Below, piece by piece: positions 1-7,798 of a DNA stretch of 21,901 nucleotides. The notes below the pieces were generated by a model. It saw only the letters and a program-made list of their open reading frames with translations, was not told the DNA's origin and searched no databases. The first letter of the stretch is position 1. Every line of letters starts with the position of its first letter. This stretch comes from Gammaproteobacteria bacterium (GTDB lineage: Bacteria; Pseudomonadota; Gammaproteobacteria; Chromatiales; Chromatiaceae). Both the position numbers and the translations under genes were made by a program. Location: positions 1-21,901 of the forward strand of contig DAOUQU010000004.1 of assembly GCA_030625445.1 (NCBI GenBank). The letters are read 5' to 3'.

Positions 1-249
1 ATGATACTGGCCACCTTTGCAGTCATCATTTGAAAAAAGTTGGCAGTCTTCAGTTTGCAGTTGGCAGCGATAGAAAGCTGGCAATATGCAATTTCTGTTT
101 CATGTTTGTACTGCAAACTGCAAACTATGTTTTTCTGCCAAATTAATTCTGGACAACGCTTTTTCAAGGGAGCAATATCAAACCCCATAACGATAATTAT
201 GAATTTCCAGTAATTCATTCAATAACTACACAAAATAAGGAGAGCAATA
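1..249. other. Intergenic region with inverted TTTGCAG repeats
   Basis: No coding sequence is supported here. The stretch holds an inverted pair: AGTTTGCAGT at 52-61 and ACTGCAAACT at 110-119. Further partial TTGGCAG and GCAAACT units surround them, so the region looks like a decayed dispersed repeat. The part nearest the transporter gene (about 140-249) is AT-rich and should contain its promoter, but I could not pick a convincing -35/-10 pair. A ribosome binding site AAGGAG lies just before the start at 250. Confidence 0.5.
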
Positions 250-1524
250 ATGCAGCAAATTCTCATGGCGCTTGTCGGGGTTGCAGCACTCATTCTGATC
301 GCCGTCATATTCTCGAGTGACCGCAAGGCGATCAGGCTGCGAACAGTCGGCGGGGCTTTCGCTCTTCAGGCGGCAATTGGAGCTTTCGTCATTCTCACCT
401 CCTCCGGCGCGGGTATTCTACAAACTATTTCCAATGGCGTTCAGGCGGTGATCGACAGCGCCAATGCAGGCATTGCCTTTCTCTTCGGCGGCCTCGTCAG
501 CGACAAAATGTTCGAGGTATTTGGCGGCGGCGGTTTTGTGTTCGCCTTCAAGGTGCTGCCGATCATCATCTTTTTTGCATCCCTGATGGCGGCGCTCTAC
601 TACATGGGCGTCATGCAGCTAGTCATCAAGATCTTCGGTGGAGCCCTGCAGAAGATGCTTGGCACCAGCCGCACCGAGTCGATGTCTGCAGCGGCCAACG
701 TCTTTGTCGGTCAGACCGAGGCGCCGCTGGTGGTCAAGCCCTACATCAGAAAAATGACACAGTCGGAGCTGTTCGCCGTCATGTCCGGCGGCCTGGCGTC
801 CGTGGCGGGCGCGGTGCTGGCCGGTTATGCTTCGCTGGGCATCGATCTCAACTACCTGGTGGCAGCATCATTTATGGCTGCTCCGGGCGGATTGTTGATG
901 GCCAAGTTGCTGGTGCCGGAGACGGAGACACCCCATGACCACACGCAGGATGTCACTGAAGAGGATGAGTTCAAGGAGGATCATCCCGTCAACGTCATCG
1001 ATGCTGCTGCACTGGGCGCCAGCTCGGGTCTGATGCTGGCGGCGAATGTGGGCGGTATGCTGATTGCATTCATCGCACTGATCGCGCTGATCAACATCAT
1101 TTTTGGTGCGGTGGGCGGTATCTTCGGTTACGGAGATCTGACCTTGCAGCAGATACTGGGTTATCTCTTCTCTCCGATCGCCTATCTCATCGGCATCCCC
1201 TGGGAAGAGGCTGTGAAGGCGGGCAGTTTTCTTGGTCAAAAGCTGGTGGTCAACGAATTTGTCGCATATATCGACTTTGTTGCTGTCAAAGAGAGTATGA
1301 GTGATCATTCACAGGCGATTATCACGGTTGCGCTGTGCGGATTCGCCAACCTCTCCTCCATGGCTATCCTGCTTGGAGGATTGGGAGTGATGGCTCCCTC
1401 TCGCAGACCGGACATCGCGCGCCTGGGACTGAAAGCGGTCATGGCGGGTACGCTCTCCAACTTCATGAGCGCCACCCTTGTTGGGCTATTCCTGGTTATC
1501 AGTGGCGCTGCGGGAATTGGATAA
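250..1524 (+). CDS. nupC: CNT-family (NupC-like) concentrative nucleoside transporter
   Basis: This is a 424-residue inner-membrane protein of the concentrative nucleoside transporter family, which imports nucleosides with H+ or Na+. The hydrophobic N-terminal segment, the family motif GQTEAPL (residues 154-160) followed by a conserved PY, the SGG-A-GAVLAGY stretch and the VNEFVAY motif near residue 335 are all visible. Length is close to E. coli NupC (about 400). The ATG is preceded by AAGGAG at a good distance. A charged Asp/Glu/His-rich loop around residues 226-246 (TETPHDHTQDVTEEDEF) is longer than I expect for NupC. It is followed by deoC and deoB, so the likely job is uptake of deoxynucleosides for catabolism. 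The symbol indicates the family; exact substrate range cannot be read from sequence. Confidence 0.9.
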   Translation: MQQILMALVGVAALILIAVIFSSDRKAIRLRTVGGAFALQAAIGAFVILTSSGAGILQTISNGVQAVIDSANAGIAFLFGGLVSDKMFEVFGGGGFVFAFKVLPIIIFFASLMAALYYMGVMQLVIKIFGGALQKMLGTSRTESMSAAANVFVGQTEAPLVVKPYIRKMTQSELFAVMSGGLASVAGAVLAGYASLGIDLNYLVAASFMAAPGGLLMAKLLVPETETPHDHTQDVTEEDEFKEDHPVNVIDAAALGASSGLMLAANVGGMLIAFIALIALINIIFGAVGGIFGYGDLTLQQILGYLFSPIAYLIGIPWEEAVKAGSFLGQKLVVNEFVAYIDFVAVKESMSDHSQAIITVALCGFANLSSMAILLGGLGVMAPSRRPDIARLGLKAVMAGTLSNFMSATLVGLFLVISGAAGIG

Positions 1525-1532
1525 TAATCAGT

Positions 1533-1674
1533 TGTAGGGCGGATAAGGCGTCTTTTTGCGTCCTCCACGGATGGATTAAGTGCAGTAAGATTGTAGGGAA
1601 CAATCACTGCCCGCATCCACCAATGGCCAACGCGCCAGAAGATGGTGGATGAGCTGACGCTTATCCCCCCTACA
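1533..1674. repeat. MITE-like element, copy 1 (complete)
   Basis: A 142-bp segment is bounded by imperfect terminal inverted repeats: TGTAGGGCGGATAAGGCGTC at the left and GACGCTTATCCCCCCTACA at the right. An inner inverted pair CATCCACC / GGTGGATG lies near the right end. There is no coding capacity. Parts recur in reverse orientation at 15283-15385 and as a single end at 5286-5305. It sits between the transporter stop and the deoC ribosome binding site, so the deoC mRNA leader must pass through it. The class name is inferred from the structure; no transposase is visible. Confidence 0.75.
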
Positions 1675-1696
1675 GAAAAAAGATAGGAGGAACAGT

Positions 1697-2470
1697 ATGA
1701 ATGATCTACAACAGGCGGCGCGTCAGGCGATTTCCCTGATGGATCTCACCACCCTGAACGATGATGACACCGATGCGAAAGTGATCACATTGTGCCAGGC
1801 CGCCCACACCCTTGCCGGCGATACTGCGGCGGTGTGTATCTATCCCCGGTTTATTCCCATTGCCCGCAAGACCCTGCGGGAGCAGGGCAGTGGTCACATC
1901 CGCATTGCCACAGTCACCAATTTCCCTCATGGCGGCGATGATATTGACATCGCTGTTGCCGAAACCCGCGCAGGCGTCGCCTACGGGGCTGATGAGGTGG
2001 ATGTGGTGTTTCCCTACCGGGCGTTGATGGCGGGCAACTCCGCAACAGGACAGCAACTGGTTAGCGCATGCAAAGCAGCATGCGGTGATGCGGTGAAGCT
2101 GAAAGTGATCATCGAGTCGGGCGAGCTGCAGACGCCTGAGCTGATCCGTACGGCCAGTGAGATCTGCATCGATGCCGGCGCAGATTTCATCAAGACATCG
2201 ACCGGCAAAGTACCGGTCAATGCAACCCTGGAGGCTGCCGCTGTGATGCTGCAGGTGATCAGGGATCGCAACCCGGAAGTTGGTTTCAAAGCGGCCGGCG
2301 GCGTTAGTGACGCGGCTGCTGCAAAGCAGTATATGGATCTGGCGGCAGAGATCATGGGGAGTGACTGGGTCAATGCTGAGCACTTTCGCTTCGGTGCTTC
2401 CAGTCTGCTGGCGAGCCTGCTGGCGGAACTGGATCTTGCCGAACAACCAGCCGATACAGGAGGCTACTAA
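1697..2470 (+). CDS. deoC: Deoxyribose-phosphate aldolase
   Basis: A 257-residue cytosolic class I aldolase that splits 2-deoxyribose-5-phosphate into acetaldehyde and glyceraldehyde-3-phosphate. Length and sequence match the E. coli-type enzyme (259 aa). The Schiff-base lysine is K166 in DFIKTSTGK, the second active-site lysine is K198 in GFKAAGGV, and the proton-relay aspartate fits D101 in ADEVDVV. A strong ribosome binding site AGGAGG (1685-1690) lies 6 nt before the ATG. The stop overlaps the start of deoB (TAATG), so the two are translationally coupled. The upstream transporter and deoB place it in a deoxynucleoside salvage/catabolism operon. The phosphorylases (deoA, deoD) are not in this window. 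Confidence 0.96.
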   Translation: MNDLQQAARQAISLMDLTTLNDDDTDAKVITLCQAAHTLAGDTAAVCIYPRFIPIARKTLREQGSGHIRIATVTNFPHGGDDIDIAVAETRAGVAYGADEVDVVFPYRALMAGNSATGQQLVSACKAACGDAVKLKVIIESGELQTPELIRTASEICIDAGADFIKTSTGKVPVNATLEAAAVMLQVIRDRNPEVGFKAAGGVSDAAAAKQYMDLAAEIMGSDWVNAEHFRFGASSLLASLLAELDLAEQPADTGGY

Positions 2471-3717
2471 TGAAACGCACAATTATTCTACTGCTCGACT
2501 CGCTTGGGGTCGGCGGAGCAGAGGATGCCGACAAATTTATCGGCATCAATAGTGACGATGGCAGCAACTTCAATGACGTTGGCGCCAGTACACTGGGACA
2601 TATCGCTCAAGCCTGCGCCAGCGGAGATGCCAACAATGGCCGCAGCGGGCCTCTCAACATACCAAATCTAAACAGGCTTGGAATAGGCCAGGCATGCGCC
2701 GAAAGCTCCGGCTATTTCCCTGAGGGCCTGGATGCCTCTGTCGAACCCGTCGCCGCCTATGGCTTTGCAAAAGAGCTTTCCACCGGCAAGGATACCTCCA
2801 GTGGTCACTGGGAGATCACAGGGGTTCCTGTTCTGTTTGAGTGGGGCTATTTCGACAAGAGAGAGAACAGCTTTCCGCAGGAGTTGCTGGACGAGCTGGT
2901 CGAGCGCGGCAATCTGCCCGGTTACTTGGGCAACTGTCATGCATCAGGCACCACCATTCTCGAACAGCTGGGTGATGAGCATGTCAAAACCGGCAAGCCG
3001 ATCTTCTATACCTCTGCCGACAGTGTTTTCCAGATTGCCTGTCACGAAGAGAGTTTTGGCCTGCAGCGCCTCTATGATTTGTGCGCCATAGCACGGAAAT
3101 TGGTCGATAAATACCATATCGGCCGTGTTATCGCACGCCCTTTCATCGGCACAGAGAGCAGCAACTATGCACGCACCGGCAACCGCCATGACTACTCGGT
3201 CGTGCCGCCGGCGCCGACACTGCTGGATCGGATGAAAGAGGCAGGCGGCGAGGTGGTGGGTGTCGGCAAGATCTCCGATATCTTTGCGGCCAGTGGCATC
3301 ACCAGGGCGACCAGGGCAACGGGGCTTGAAGAGTTGTTTGACGCCAGTCTTGGCGAGCTCAAACGGGCTGGTAACCAGACCATTATCTTCACCAACTTCG
3401 TCAACTTTGATGCGGATTTCGGTCATCGCCGCAATGTCACCGGTTATGCCGCTGCTCTGGAGTACTTCGACCAGCGCCTGCCGGAGATGCTGAAGTTGAT
3501 GGATGATGACGATGTACTGGTGCTGACAGCGGATCACGGTTGTGATCCCACCTGGAAGGGAATAGACCACACCCGCGAACATATCCCCGTCATCTTCTAC
3601 GGCAAGAGCGTCAAGCCAGGCTCGCTGGGCTTGCGAGATACCTTCGCCGATATCGGTCAGTCAATCGCTGCTTACCATGGTTTGCCGGAACTCGACTATG
3701 GCAAGAGCTTCATGTGA
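2470..3717 (+). CDS. deoB: Phosphopentomutase
   Basis: A 415-residue cytosolic metalloenzyme of the alkaline phosphatase superfamily. It interconverts (deoxy)ribose-1-phosphate and -5-phosphate, feeding DeoC. The N-terminal metal-binding aspartate is D10 in LLLDSLGVGG. The phospho-acceptor threonine is T109 in GKDTSSGHWE. The C-terminal metal site TADHGCDPTWKGIDHTREHIP is present. Size is close to E. coli DeoB (407 aa). The ATG overlaps the deoC stop by one base, and its ribosome binding site AGGAGG (2458-2463) lies inside deoC. No clear intrinsic terminator follows. Confidence 0.96.
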   Translation: MKRTIILLLDSLGVGGAEDADKFIGINSDDGSNFNDVGASTLGHIAQACASGDANNGRSGPLNIPNLNRLGIGQACAESSGYFPEGLDASVEPVAAYGFAKELSTGKDTSSGHWEITGVPVLFEWGYFDKRENSFPQELLDELVERGNLPGYLGNCHASGTTILEQLGDEHVKTGKPIFYTSADSVFQIACHEESFGLQRLYDLCAIARKLVDKYHIGRVIARPFIGTESSNYARTGNRHDYSVVPPAPTLLDRMKEAGGEVVGVGKISDIFAASGITRATRATGLEELFDASLGELKRAGNQTIIFTNFVNFDADFGHRRNVTGYAAALEYFDQRLPEMLKLMDDDDVLVLTADHGCDPTWKGIDHTREHIPVIFYGKSVKPGSLGLRDTFADIGQSIAAYHGLPELDYGKSFM

Positions 3718-3782
3718 TCGGAAGAGACGATTAGTAATTGCTACACTAGAATCCTTGTGTGGCCAACATCTTTCCAAATGAG

Positions 3783-3942
3783 TCAAATTTCAATATTGAC
3801 TCTCGCAAAGGCGCAAAGCACGCCAACAAAAACCTTTGCGGCCTTGGCGTCTTCGCCTGCATGGACGCAGGTGAGGGGCGTGAGCAGGACGCGGAAGCTT
3901 GGCGAGAGAAAAAGATCTCTTTCATGCCTCGTCAGTTTGAGA
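3783..3942 (+). repeat. Composite dispersed repeat, copy A
   Basis: About 160 bp shared with 8995-9158. In this copy, reading the + strand, the order is: left arm L (3783-3817, containing CTCTCGCAAAGGCGCAAAG), middle block M (3818-3853, containing AACCTTTGCGGCCTTGGCG), core C (3856-3900) and right arm R (GGCGAGAG up to CGTCAGTTTGAGA at 3942). The arms carry inverted ends CTCTCGC / GCGAGAG. The core begins with a small hairpin CCTGC/GCAGG. Compared with copy B, the core is inverted and lies on the other side of M. Short open frames across it are fortuitous. It lies just upstream of glgC and may contribute to its leader. Confidence 0.8.
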
Positions 3943-3972
3943 TTTGATTTTGCTAAAAGAGTGAGGAATACA

Positions 3973-5229
3973 ATGAGAGACCAAAACGTCATTGCTTTTA
4001 TCATGGCAGGAGGACAGGGGTCGCGCCTGCAGCCACTGACAAGCGAACGTTCCAAACCCGCGGTGCCCTTCGGCGCTCGTTATCGAATCGCAGATTTCGT
4101 GTTGAGCAATTTCGTCAACTCCGGGATCACCACCATCTATATGCTGGTGCAATACCGCTCGCAATCCCTTATCGAGCACATTCGAAAAGCCTGGCGATTA
4201 TCGCCTATGCTTCCAAATCAGTTCATTACTGTGGTGCCGCCGCAGATGAAAAAGGGAGAGAGCTGGTTTCAGGGGACCGCAGATGCCGTGCACCAGAACT
4301 TGAACCTGATCGAGGACCATGATCCTGATCTGGTGGCGGTGTTCGGCGCCGATCATATCTACCGTATGGATATACGCCAGATGGTGGACTTCCATAATGC
4401 CCGCAATGCGGATGTCACAGTCTCTGCACTGCCCGTGCCTTTGCAGGAGGCAACCGAATTCGGCGTTATAGCCACCGAAGATGACGGTCGCATCTGCGAA
4501 TTCCAGGAGAAGCCGGAAAACCCGGCGCATATGCCAGGTGACCCTGCTCGCGCCTTTGCCTCCATGGGAAATTACATCTTCAAGGCGGATGTACTGGTGA
4601 AGGCGCTGCAGGATGCCAGGAGTCGTGGAGAGACGGATTTTGGCCACGATGTGCTGCCGAAATTGATGAAGAGCCACAAGCTCTATGCCTACAATTTCGC
4701 TGACAATGATGTGCCTGGCTTGAAGCCCTATGAAGAGCAGGGGTACTGGCGTGACGTGGGGAACATCGATGCCTATATGGCTGCGCATGTGGACGTGATG
4801 GGACTTGAACCCCGGCTCGATGTCTTCAACACGGACTGGCCGATACTATCCAGTAACTACCAGGGGCCTGTTGCACGGGTGATCAGCGGCGAGATCGAAA
4901 ACAGCCTGCTGGGCGCTGCCACCCTGATCAATGGCGGCAGGGTGAGGAATACCATCATACGTCGCGAGGCTGTGGTGGAAGAGGGGGCCGAGCTGGAAAA
5001 CTGCATTATCATGGACTATGTGAACATTGGCGCCGGGGCCCGATTACGCAATGTGATCGTGGATCGCCACAATAACATCGAACCCGGAGCGCGTATTGGT
5101 TTTGATCTTCAGGAGGATCGCAAGCGTTACAAGGTCACTGAGTCAGGCATCGTGGTGGTGCCGCGTGGAGGAGCCCGCTATTACGCACGGGATTCGCATA
5201 AACAGGGGCGGGCGCGCTATTCTGAATAA
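3973..5229 (+). CDS. glgC: Glucose-1-phosphate adenylyltransferase (ADP-glucose pyrophosphorylase)
   Basis: A 418-residue cytosolic enzyme that makes ADP-glucose from glucose-1-phosphate and ATP, the committed step of bacterial glycogen synthesis. Visible signatures are the N-terminal nucleotide-binding region MAGGQGSRLQPLT with KPAVPFG-RYR (residues about 12-41), FQGTADAVHQN, GADHIYRMD, CEFQEKP and GYWRDVG. The C-terminal left-handed beta-helix has hexapeptide-like repeats (ENCIIMDYVNIGAGARLRN). I chose the ATG at 3973 because GAGGA lies just upstream and the protein then matches the family N-terminus. An open frame extends back to 3757, but through the dispersed repeat, so it is not coding there. 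The usual partners glgA and glgB are absent from the window. Confidence 0.96.
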   Translation: MRDQNVIAFIMAGGQGSRLQPLTSERSKPAVPFGARYRIADFVLSNFVNSGITTIYMLVQYRSQSLIEHIRKAWRLSPMLPNQFITVVPPQMKKGESWFQGTADAVHQNLNLIEDHDPDLVAVFGADHIYRMDIRQMVDFHNARNADVTVSALPVPLQEATEFGVIATEDDGRICEFQEKPENPAHMPGDPARAFASMGNYIFKADVLVKALQDARSRGETDFGHDVLPKLMKSHKLYAYNFADNDVPGLKPYEEQGYWRDVGNIDAYMAAHVDVMGLEPRLDVFNTDWPILSSNYQGPVARVISGEIENSLLGAATLINGGRVRNTIIRREAVVEEGAELENCIIMDYVNIGAGARLRNVIVDRHNNIEPGARIGFDLQEDRKRYKVTESGIVVVPRGGARYYARDSHKQGRARYSE

Positions 5230-5255
5230 GTTAACAACCTTTAAGTTTTTTCTCG

Positions 5256-5277
5256 TTCCCATGCTCCAGCATGGGAA
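5256..5277. repeat. Palindromic hairpin repeat downstream of glgC
   Basis: TTCCCATGCT and AGCATGGGAA form a perfect 10-bp inverted repeat around CC, 26 bp after the glgC stop. There is no T-tract following it on either strand, so it is not a canonical terminator. It resembles a short dispersed palindromic repeat and lies next to a MITE end at 5286-5305. Confidence 0.6.
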
Positions 5278-5285
5278 TGCTGAAA

Positions 5286-5305
5286 GACGCCTTATCCCCT
5301 CTACA
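5286..5305 (-). repeat. Solitary MITE terminus overlapping a stop codon
   Basis: On the minus strand this reads TGTAGAGGGGATAAGGCGTC, almost the same as the left terminus of the element at 1533-1674. The other end and body are missing. The TAG stop of the overlapping AEC carrier gene (5301-5303) lies inside it. Confidence 0.6.
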
Positions 5306-6221
5306 AGACCTGCAGCCAGCTGTACCAGAGGGGCAGGGTGAAGAGTGATGCGAAGGTCGTCGCTGTCACTGCGGTTGCATAGAGAGCGGTTTCCAGTCCA
5401 AAACGATCACACAGAACCAATCCAAGCACCATGGACGGCATGGCGGCTTCAAGAATGACACCGTCGCGGATGATATCCTGCATATCGATCACAGAACTCA
5501 ATCCCAGCACCACCAGCGGCGCGAACAGCAGCTGAATGATCACCACCTGCAGGATCGCAGGAAAATAGGAGGGTTTCCAGCTGTCAAAGCGGATGCTGAG
5601 GCCTACCGAGATCAGCATCAGTGGAACCACGCCGTTTCCCAGCATCTGCAGGGCGCCATCCAGCCATAGGGGGGGAGAGATTGTAGAGAGCTGCATCATC
5701 ATGGCCGCAGCTGCAGCCCACAGTGGAGGAATGCGCAGCAGATCACGAAACAGGTTCACCGGTTCGTCGCTGGAGCCATAATATTTCGCCATCAGGATGC
5801 CGCCGGTCAGCAGTATCGGAGTGCAGGCGAACAGGTCGTACTGGATGGCAATACTGCTGCCCTGGGCGCCATAGAGGCTCTCCAAAAATGGCAGGCCCAT
5901 ATAGGTGGCGTTGGGAAAGGCTGCCGCCAGCAACAGGGCGCCCATGACAGCCTTGGGTTGATTACAGGCTCTGCAGACCAGGTACATTGCCGCCAGACTG
6001 AGGAGAATAGCGACAGCGGCGCTGATCGCGATATGCAGAGTGTCCAGCCCCAAAGGTGTTGTCCATAACAGGCGCAATACCAGTGCCGGCAGCAGCAGGT
6101 AATAGACCAGTGTCGTCACCGTCTTGCGCAGGGTATCCGCGCCAATTCCAGCTGGCTGTATGACTCTCCAGGCAAAGCCGCAGAGAATCAGAAACCCCAT
6201 TTGTATAACGACATGCTGCAT
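5301..6221 (-). CDS. AEC-family (auxin efflux carrier-like) transporter
   Basis: A 306-residue inner-membrane protein made almost entirely of hydrophobic segments, consistent with the ten-helix AEC family. Family-like features are the helix-breaking central region with NATYMGLPFLESLYG (about residues 104-118) and the C-terminal half containing LISVGLSIRFDSWK and EAAMPSMVLGLVLCDRFGLE. Bacterial members export or import small organic acids such as malate or malonate; the substrate here is unknown. The start is supported by AGGA upstream of the ATG. Its stop codon is contributed by a repeat terminus, so the last residues may differ from relatives. It faces glgC convergently. No operon partner is evident. 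Confidence 0.85.
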   Translation of the reverse strand: MQHVVIQMGFLILCGFAWRVIQPAGIGADTLRKTVTTLVYYLLLPALVLRLLWTTPLGLDTLHIAISAAVAILLSLAAMYLVCRACNQPKAVMGALLLAAAFPNATYMGLPFLESLYGAQGSSIAIQYDLFACTPILLTGGILMAKYYGSSDEPVNLFRDLLRIPPLWAAAAAMMMQLSTISPPLWLDGALQMLGNGVVPLMLISVGLSIRFDSWKPSYFPAILQVVIIQLLFAPLVVLGLSSVIDMQDIIRDGVILEAAMPSMVLGLVLCDRFGLETALYATAVTATTFASLFTLPLWYSWLQVL

Positions 6222-6355
6222 ATCAGCAAATCCTGCGGGTGTTTTTAACCACGAAGATCACGAAAATAGAGAAGCTGACTGTTGGTGTGGTTCATGGTTG
6301 AATTGTTGTCATGCCGGACATCGCCAACAGGGATGGCCGGGCGTGCTACAGGCTC
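6222..6355. other. Intergenic region with a remnant ACCACGAAG-type repeat
   Basis: A 134-bp gap between two minus-strand genes. It contains TTTTTAACCACGAAGATCACGAAAAT (6243-6268 in part), which resembles a widespread dispersed repeat in proteobacterial intergenic DNA. I see no gene, and no terminator that I would defend. Confidence 0.35.
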
Positions 6356-7642
6356 CTATCCAGCGCGCAGATTATGCTGCCGTGAGATGCCTTTGTAGAC
6401 GATGTCGGAGACCTTGCGGATGACATTTCCGCGGGAGCGGATCCAGGAGCCGTAATTTCGTGTGCGTTTGCGCTTCTCGATGATGCCAACGAGCGTATAG
6501 GGATAGCGCTTGCCATTGCTGCCTTTTACGACCAGGATGCCAATATCTCCACAGAGTTGGGCAGTGCTTCCGGTCTTGTTGATGACTTTGGTGCTTTTGG
6601 GGATTTCCCGCGTGCCTGTATAGAGGCGGTCGCGGCCGGGAAGCTGCATTAAACGCCGCATTTCACTGGAGTAGGGGAGGCTGCCTTTCCACAGCGCATA
6701 GAGGAAACGGCTGTAGTCATGTGCTGAAGCCTTGTTTCGGTATGTGCGGCCATTTGCAGGGATATACTCGACGATACGGGTATTCTTGAACATTTTGGGA
6801 TAGTTTCGTTTCAGCAACTTGTTGACGGCGGCAGGACCACCGGCTTGCCGCAACACCCAGTTGGCGGAGTAGTTGTTGGAACGCTGAATCATACGCCGCA
6901 TGTGCTTCTTGGCGGTGCTTCCATATTTGAGTTTGCCCTTCTTTACCTTGTGAAAATAGGCCAGGGCAAAGAATGTTTTGACGAGGCTGGCCCCCTGCAG
7001 CTGGGTGTCCTCATTGATGGCGACAAGCTTCTCTCCTGTGGTGAAGTCGAATACCGTCCAGGCAGTGCGCTCGTCACTGGAAATAACTCCTTTTTTCCTC
7101 TGGGACTTGATGAATTTCTCCACCTCGGCCTCCAGATTCTTGTTTCTGTTTTTCCGCTTCGCAGTGGTGGTTTTTTTTGCAGGCTGAGTTGCAATCTGCT
7201 TCTTCTCTGCGGCTGTTTCAACGGGCAGAGTTGTTGCACGATTGCTCTTTGCGACTGTTTTTACAGGCTGGTTTGTTACCCGTTTCTTCTTTGCGACTGC
7301 TTTTCCAGTGACGACTTTCCACTGCTTCGAGCGTACGGCGGTTGCCGCTTTTAATCCACGCGACTGCAGCAGTTTGGTATGTGAGCGCGCAACCCTCTCT
7401 GCTCCCTGTTTATCCCTGTTGCGATAGTAGACCAAGCCATAAACGGGGGCCTTGTTGACGACCTTGAGCTTCTTTGCAACCGTTGGCCCCAGAATGTTTG
7501 CGACCTTTTTCCTGTAGATCTGTACAGTTTCGACCTTCTCATCCCATAGATAGGCGACGTCGTAACGCTCCGTTGCAGCCCATGCGGAGTCTATCGGCGT
7601 CAGGCAAATCAGCAACAGGAAAACATAAAAGATACGGGTCAT
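6356..7642 (-). CDS. Secreted SPOR-like / class A beta-lactamase-fold serine hydrolase
   Basis: A 428-residue exported protein. A signal peptide ends near residue 22 (DSAWA/AT). Residues about 24-110 resemble a SPOR-type peptidoglycan-binding domain. Residues about 111-170 form a low-complexity Lys/Thr/Pro linker with repeated QPVK/ETAAEKK-like units. The C-terminal domain carries the three marks of the beta-lactamase/penicillin-binding superfamily: S219-L-V-K222 (SxxK), S255-N-N257 (SDN-like) and K356-T-G. A peptidoglycan endopeptidase or carboxypeptidase role at the cell wall is more likely than drug resistance, because of the SPOR-like partner domain; this is inference. I chose the ATG at 7642, because the upstream in-frame TTG at 7654 only adds four residues before a normal signal peptide. 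Confidence 0.8.
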   Translation of the reverse strand: MTRIFYVFLLLICLTPIDSAWAATERYDVAYLWDEKVETVQIYRKKVANILGPTVAKKLKVVNKAPVYGLVYYRNRDKQGAERVARSHTKLLQSRGLKAATAVRSKQWKVVTGKAVAKKKRVTNQPVKTVAKSNRATTLPVETAAEKKQIATQPAKKTTTAKRKNRNKNLEAEVEKFIKSQRKKGVISSDERTAWTVFDFTTGEKLVAINEDTQLQGASLVKTFFALAYFHKVKKGKLKYGSTAKKHMRRMIQRSNNYSANWVLRQAGGPAAVNKLLKRNYPKMFKNTRIVEYIPANGRTYRNKASAHDYSRFLYALWKGSLPYSSEMRRLMQLPGRDRLYTGTREIPKSTKVINKTGSTAQLCGDIGILVVKGSNGKRYPYTLVGIIEKRKRTRNYGSWIRSRGNVIRKVSDIVYKGISRQHNLRAG

Positions 7643-7798
7643 AGGAGTACGCAATCTTCGATCAGGGACATCGTTGTTATCTTTAAAACCAGTTAAATAA
7701 TAGCCACTTCGCGGCGAAACTTCAACCTCATTTCAAATGAGAGTACGCTCCGCCTACAGGGATGTACCTCATTATCCCTGTATCTCGTAGGTGAGGGG
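7643..7798. other. Intergenic region with stem-loop
   Basis: The region contains TACAGGGAT (7755-7763) and ATCCCTGTA (7774-7782), a perfect 9-bp stem with a 10-nt loop, flanked by a further CTAC/GTAG pair. It lies after the lipoprotein gene and before the serine hydrolase on the minus strand. No U-tract follows it on either strand, so function as an intrinsic terminator is doubtful. The 7655-7740 part should hold the hydrolase promoter, which I could not resolve. Confidence 0.4.

Noticed and set aside
1706..2482. Long minus-strand frame opposite deoC
   Set aside because: It is the antisense shadow of deoC, whose catalytic residues are all intact.
3757..3972. Longer GTG-initiated form of glgC
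   Set aside because: The extension is encoded by dispersed-repeat sequence, and the ATG at 3973 has its own ribosome binding site and matches the family N-terminus.
5256..5277. Hairpin as the glgC terminator
   Set aside because: The stem is perfect but is not followed by a T-tract on either strand, so a dispersed palindrome is the safer call.
6356..7642. Antibiotic-resistance beta-lactamase
   Set aside because: The fold motifs fit, but the SPOR-like domain and linker point to a cell-wall enzyme; resistance cannot be claimed from this.
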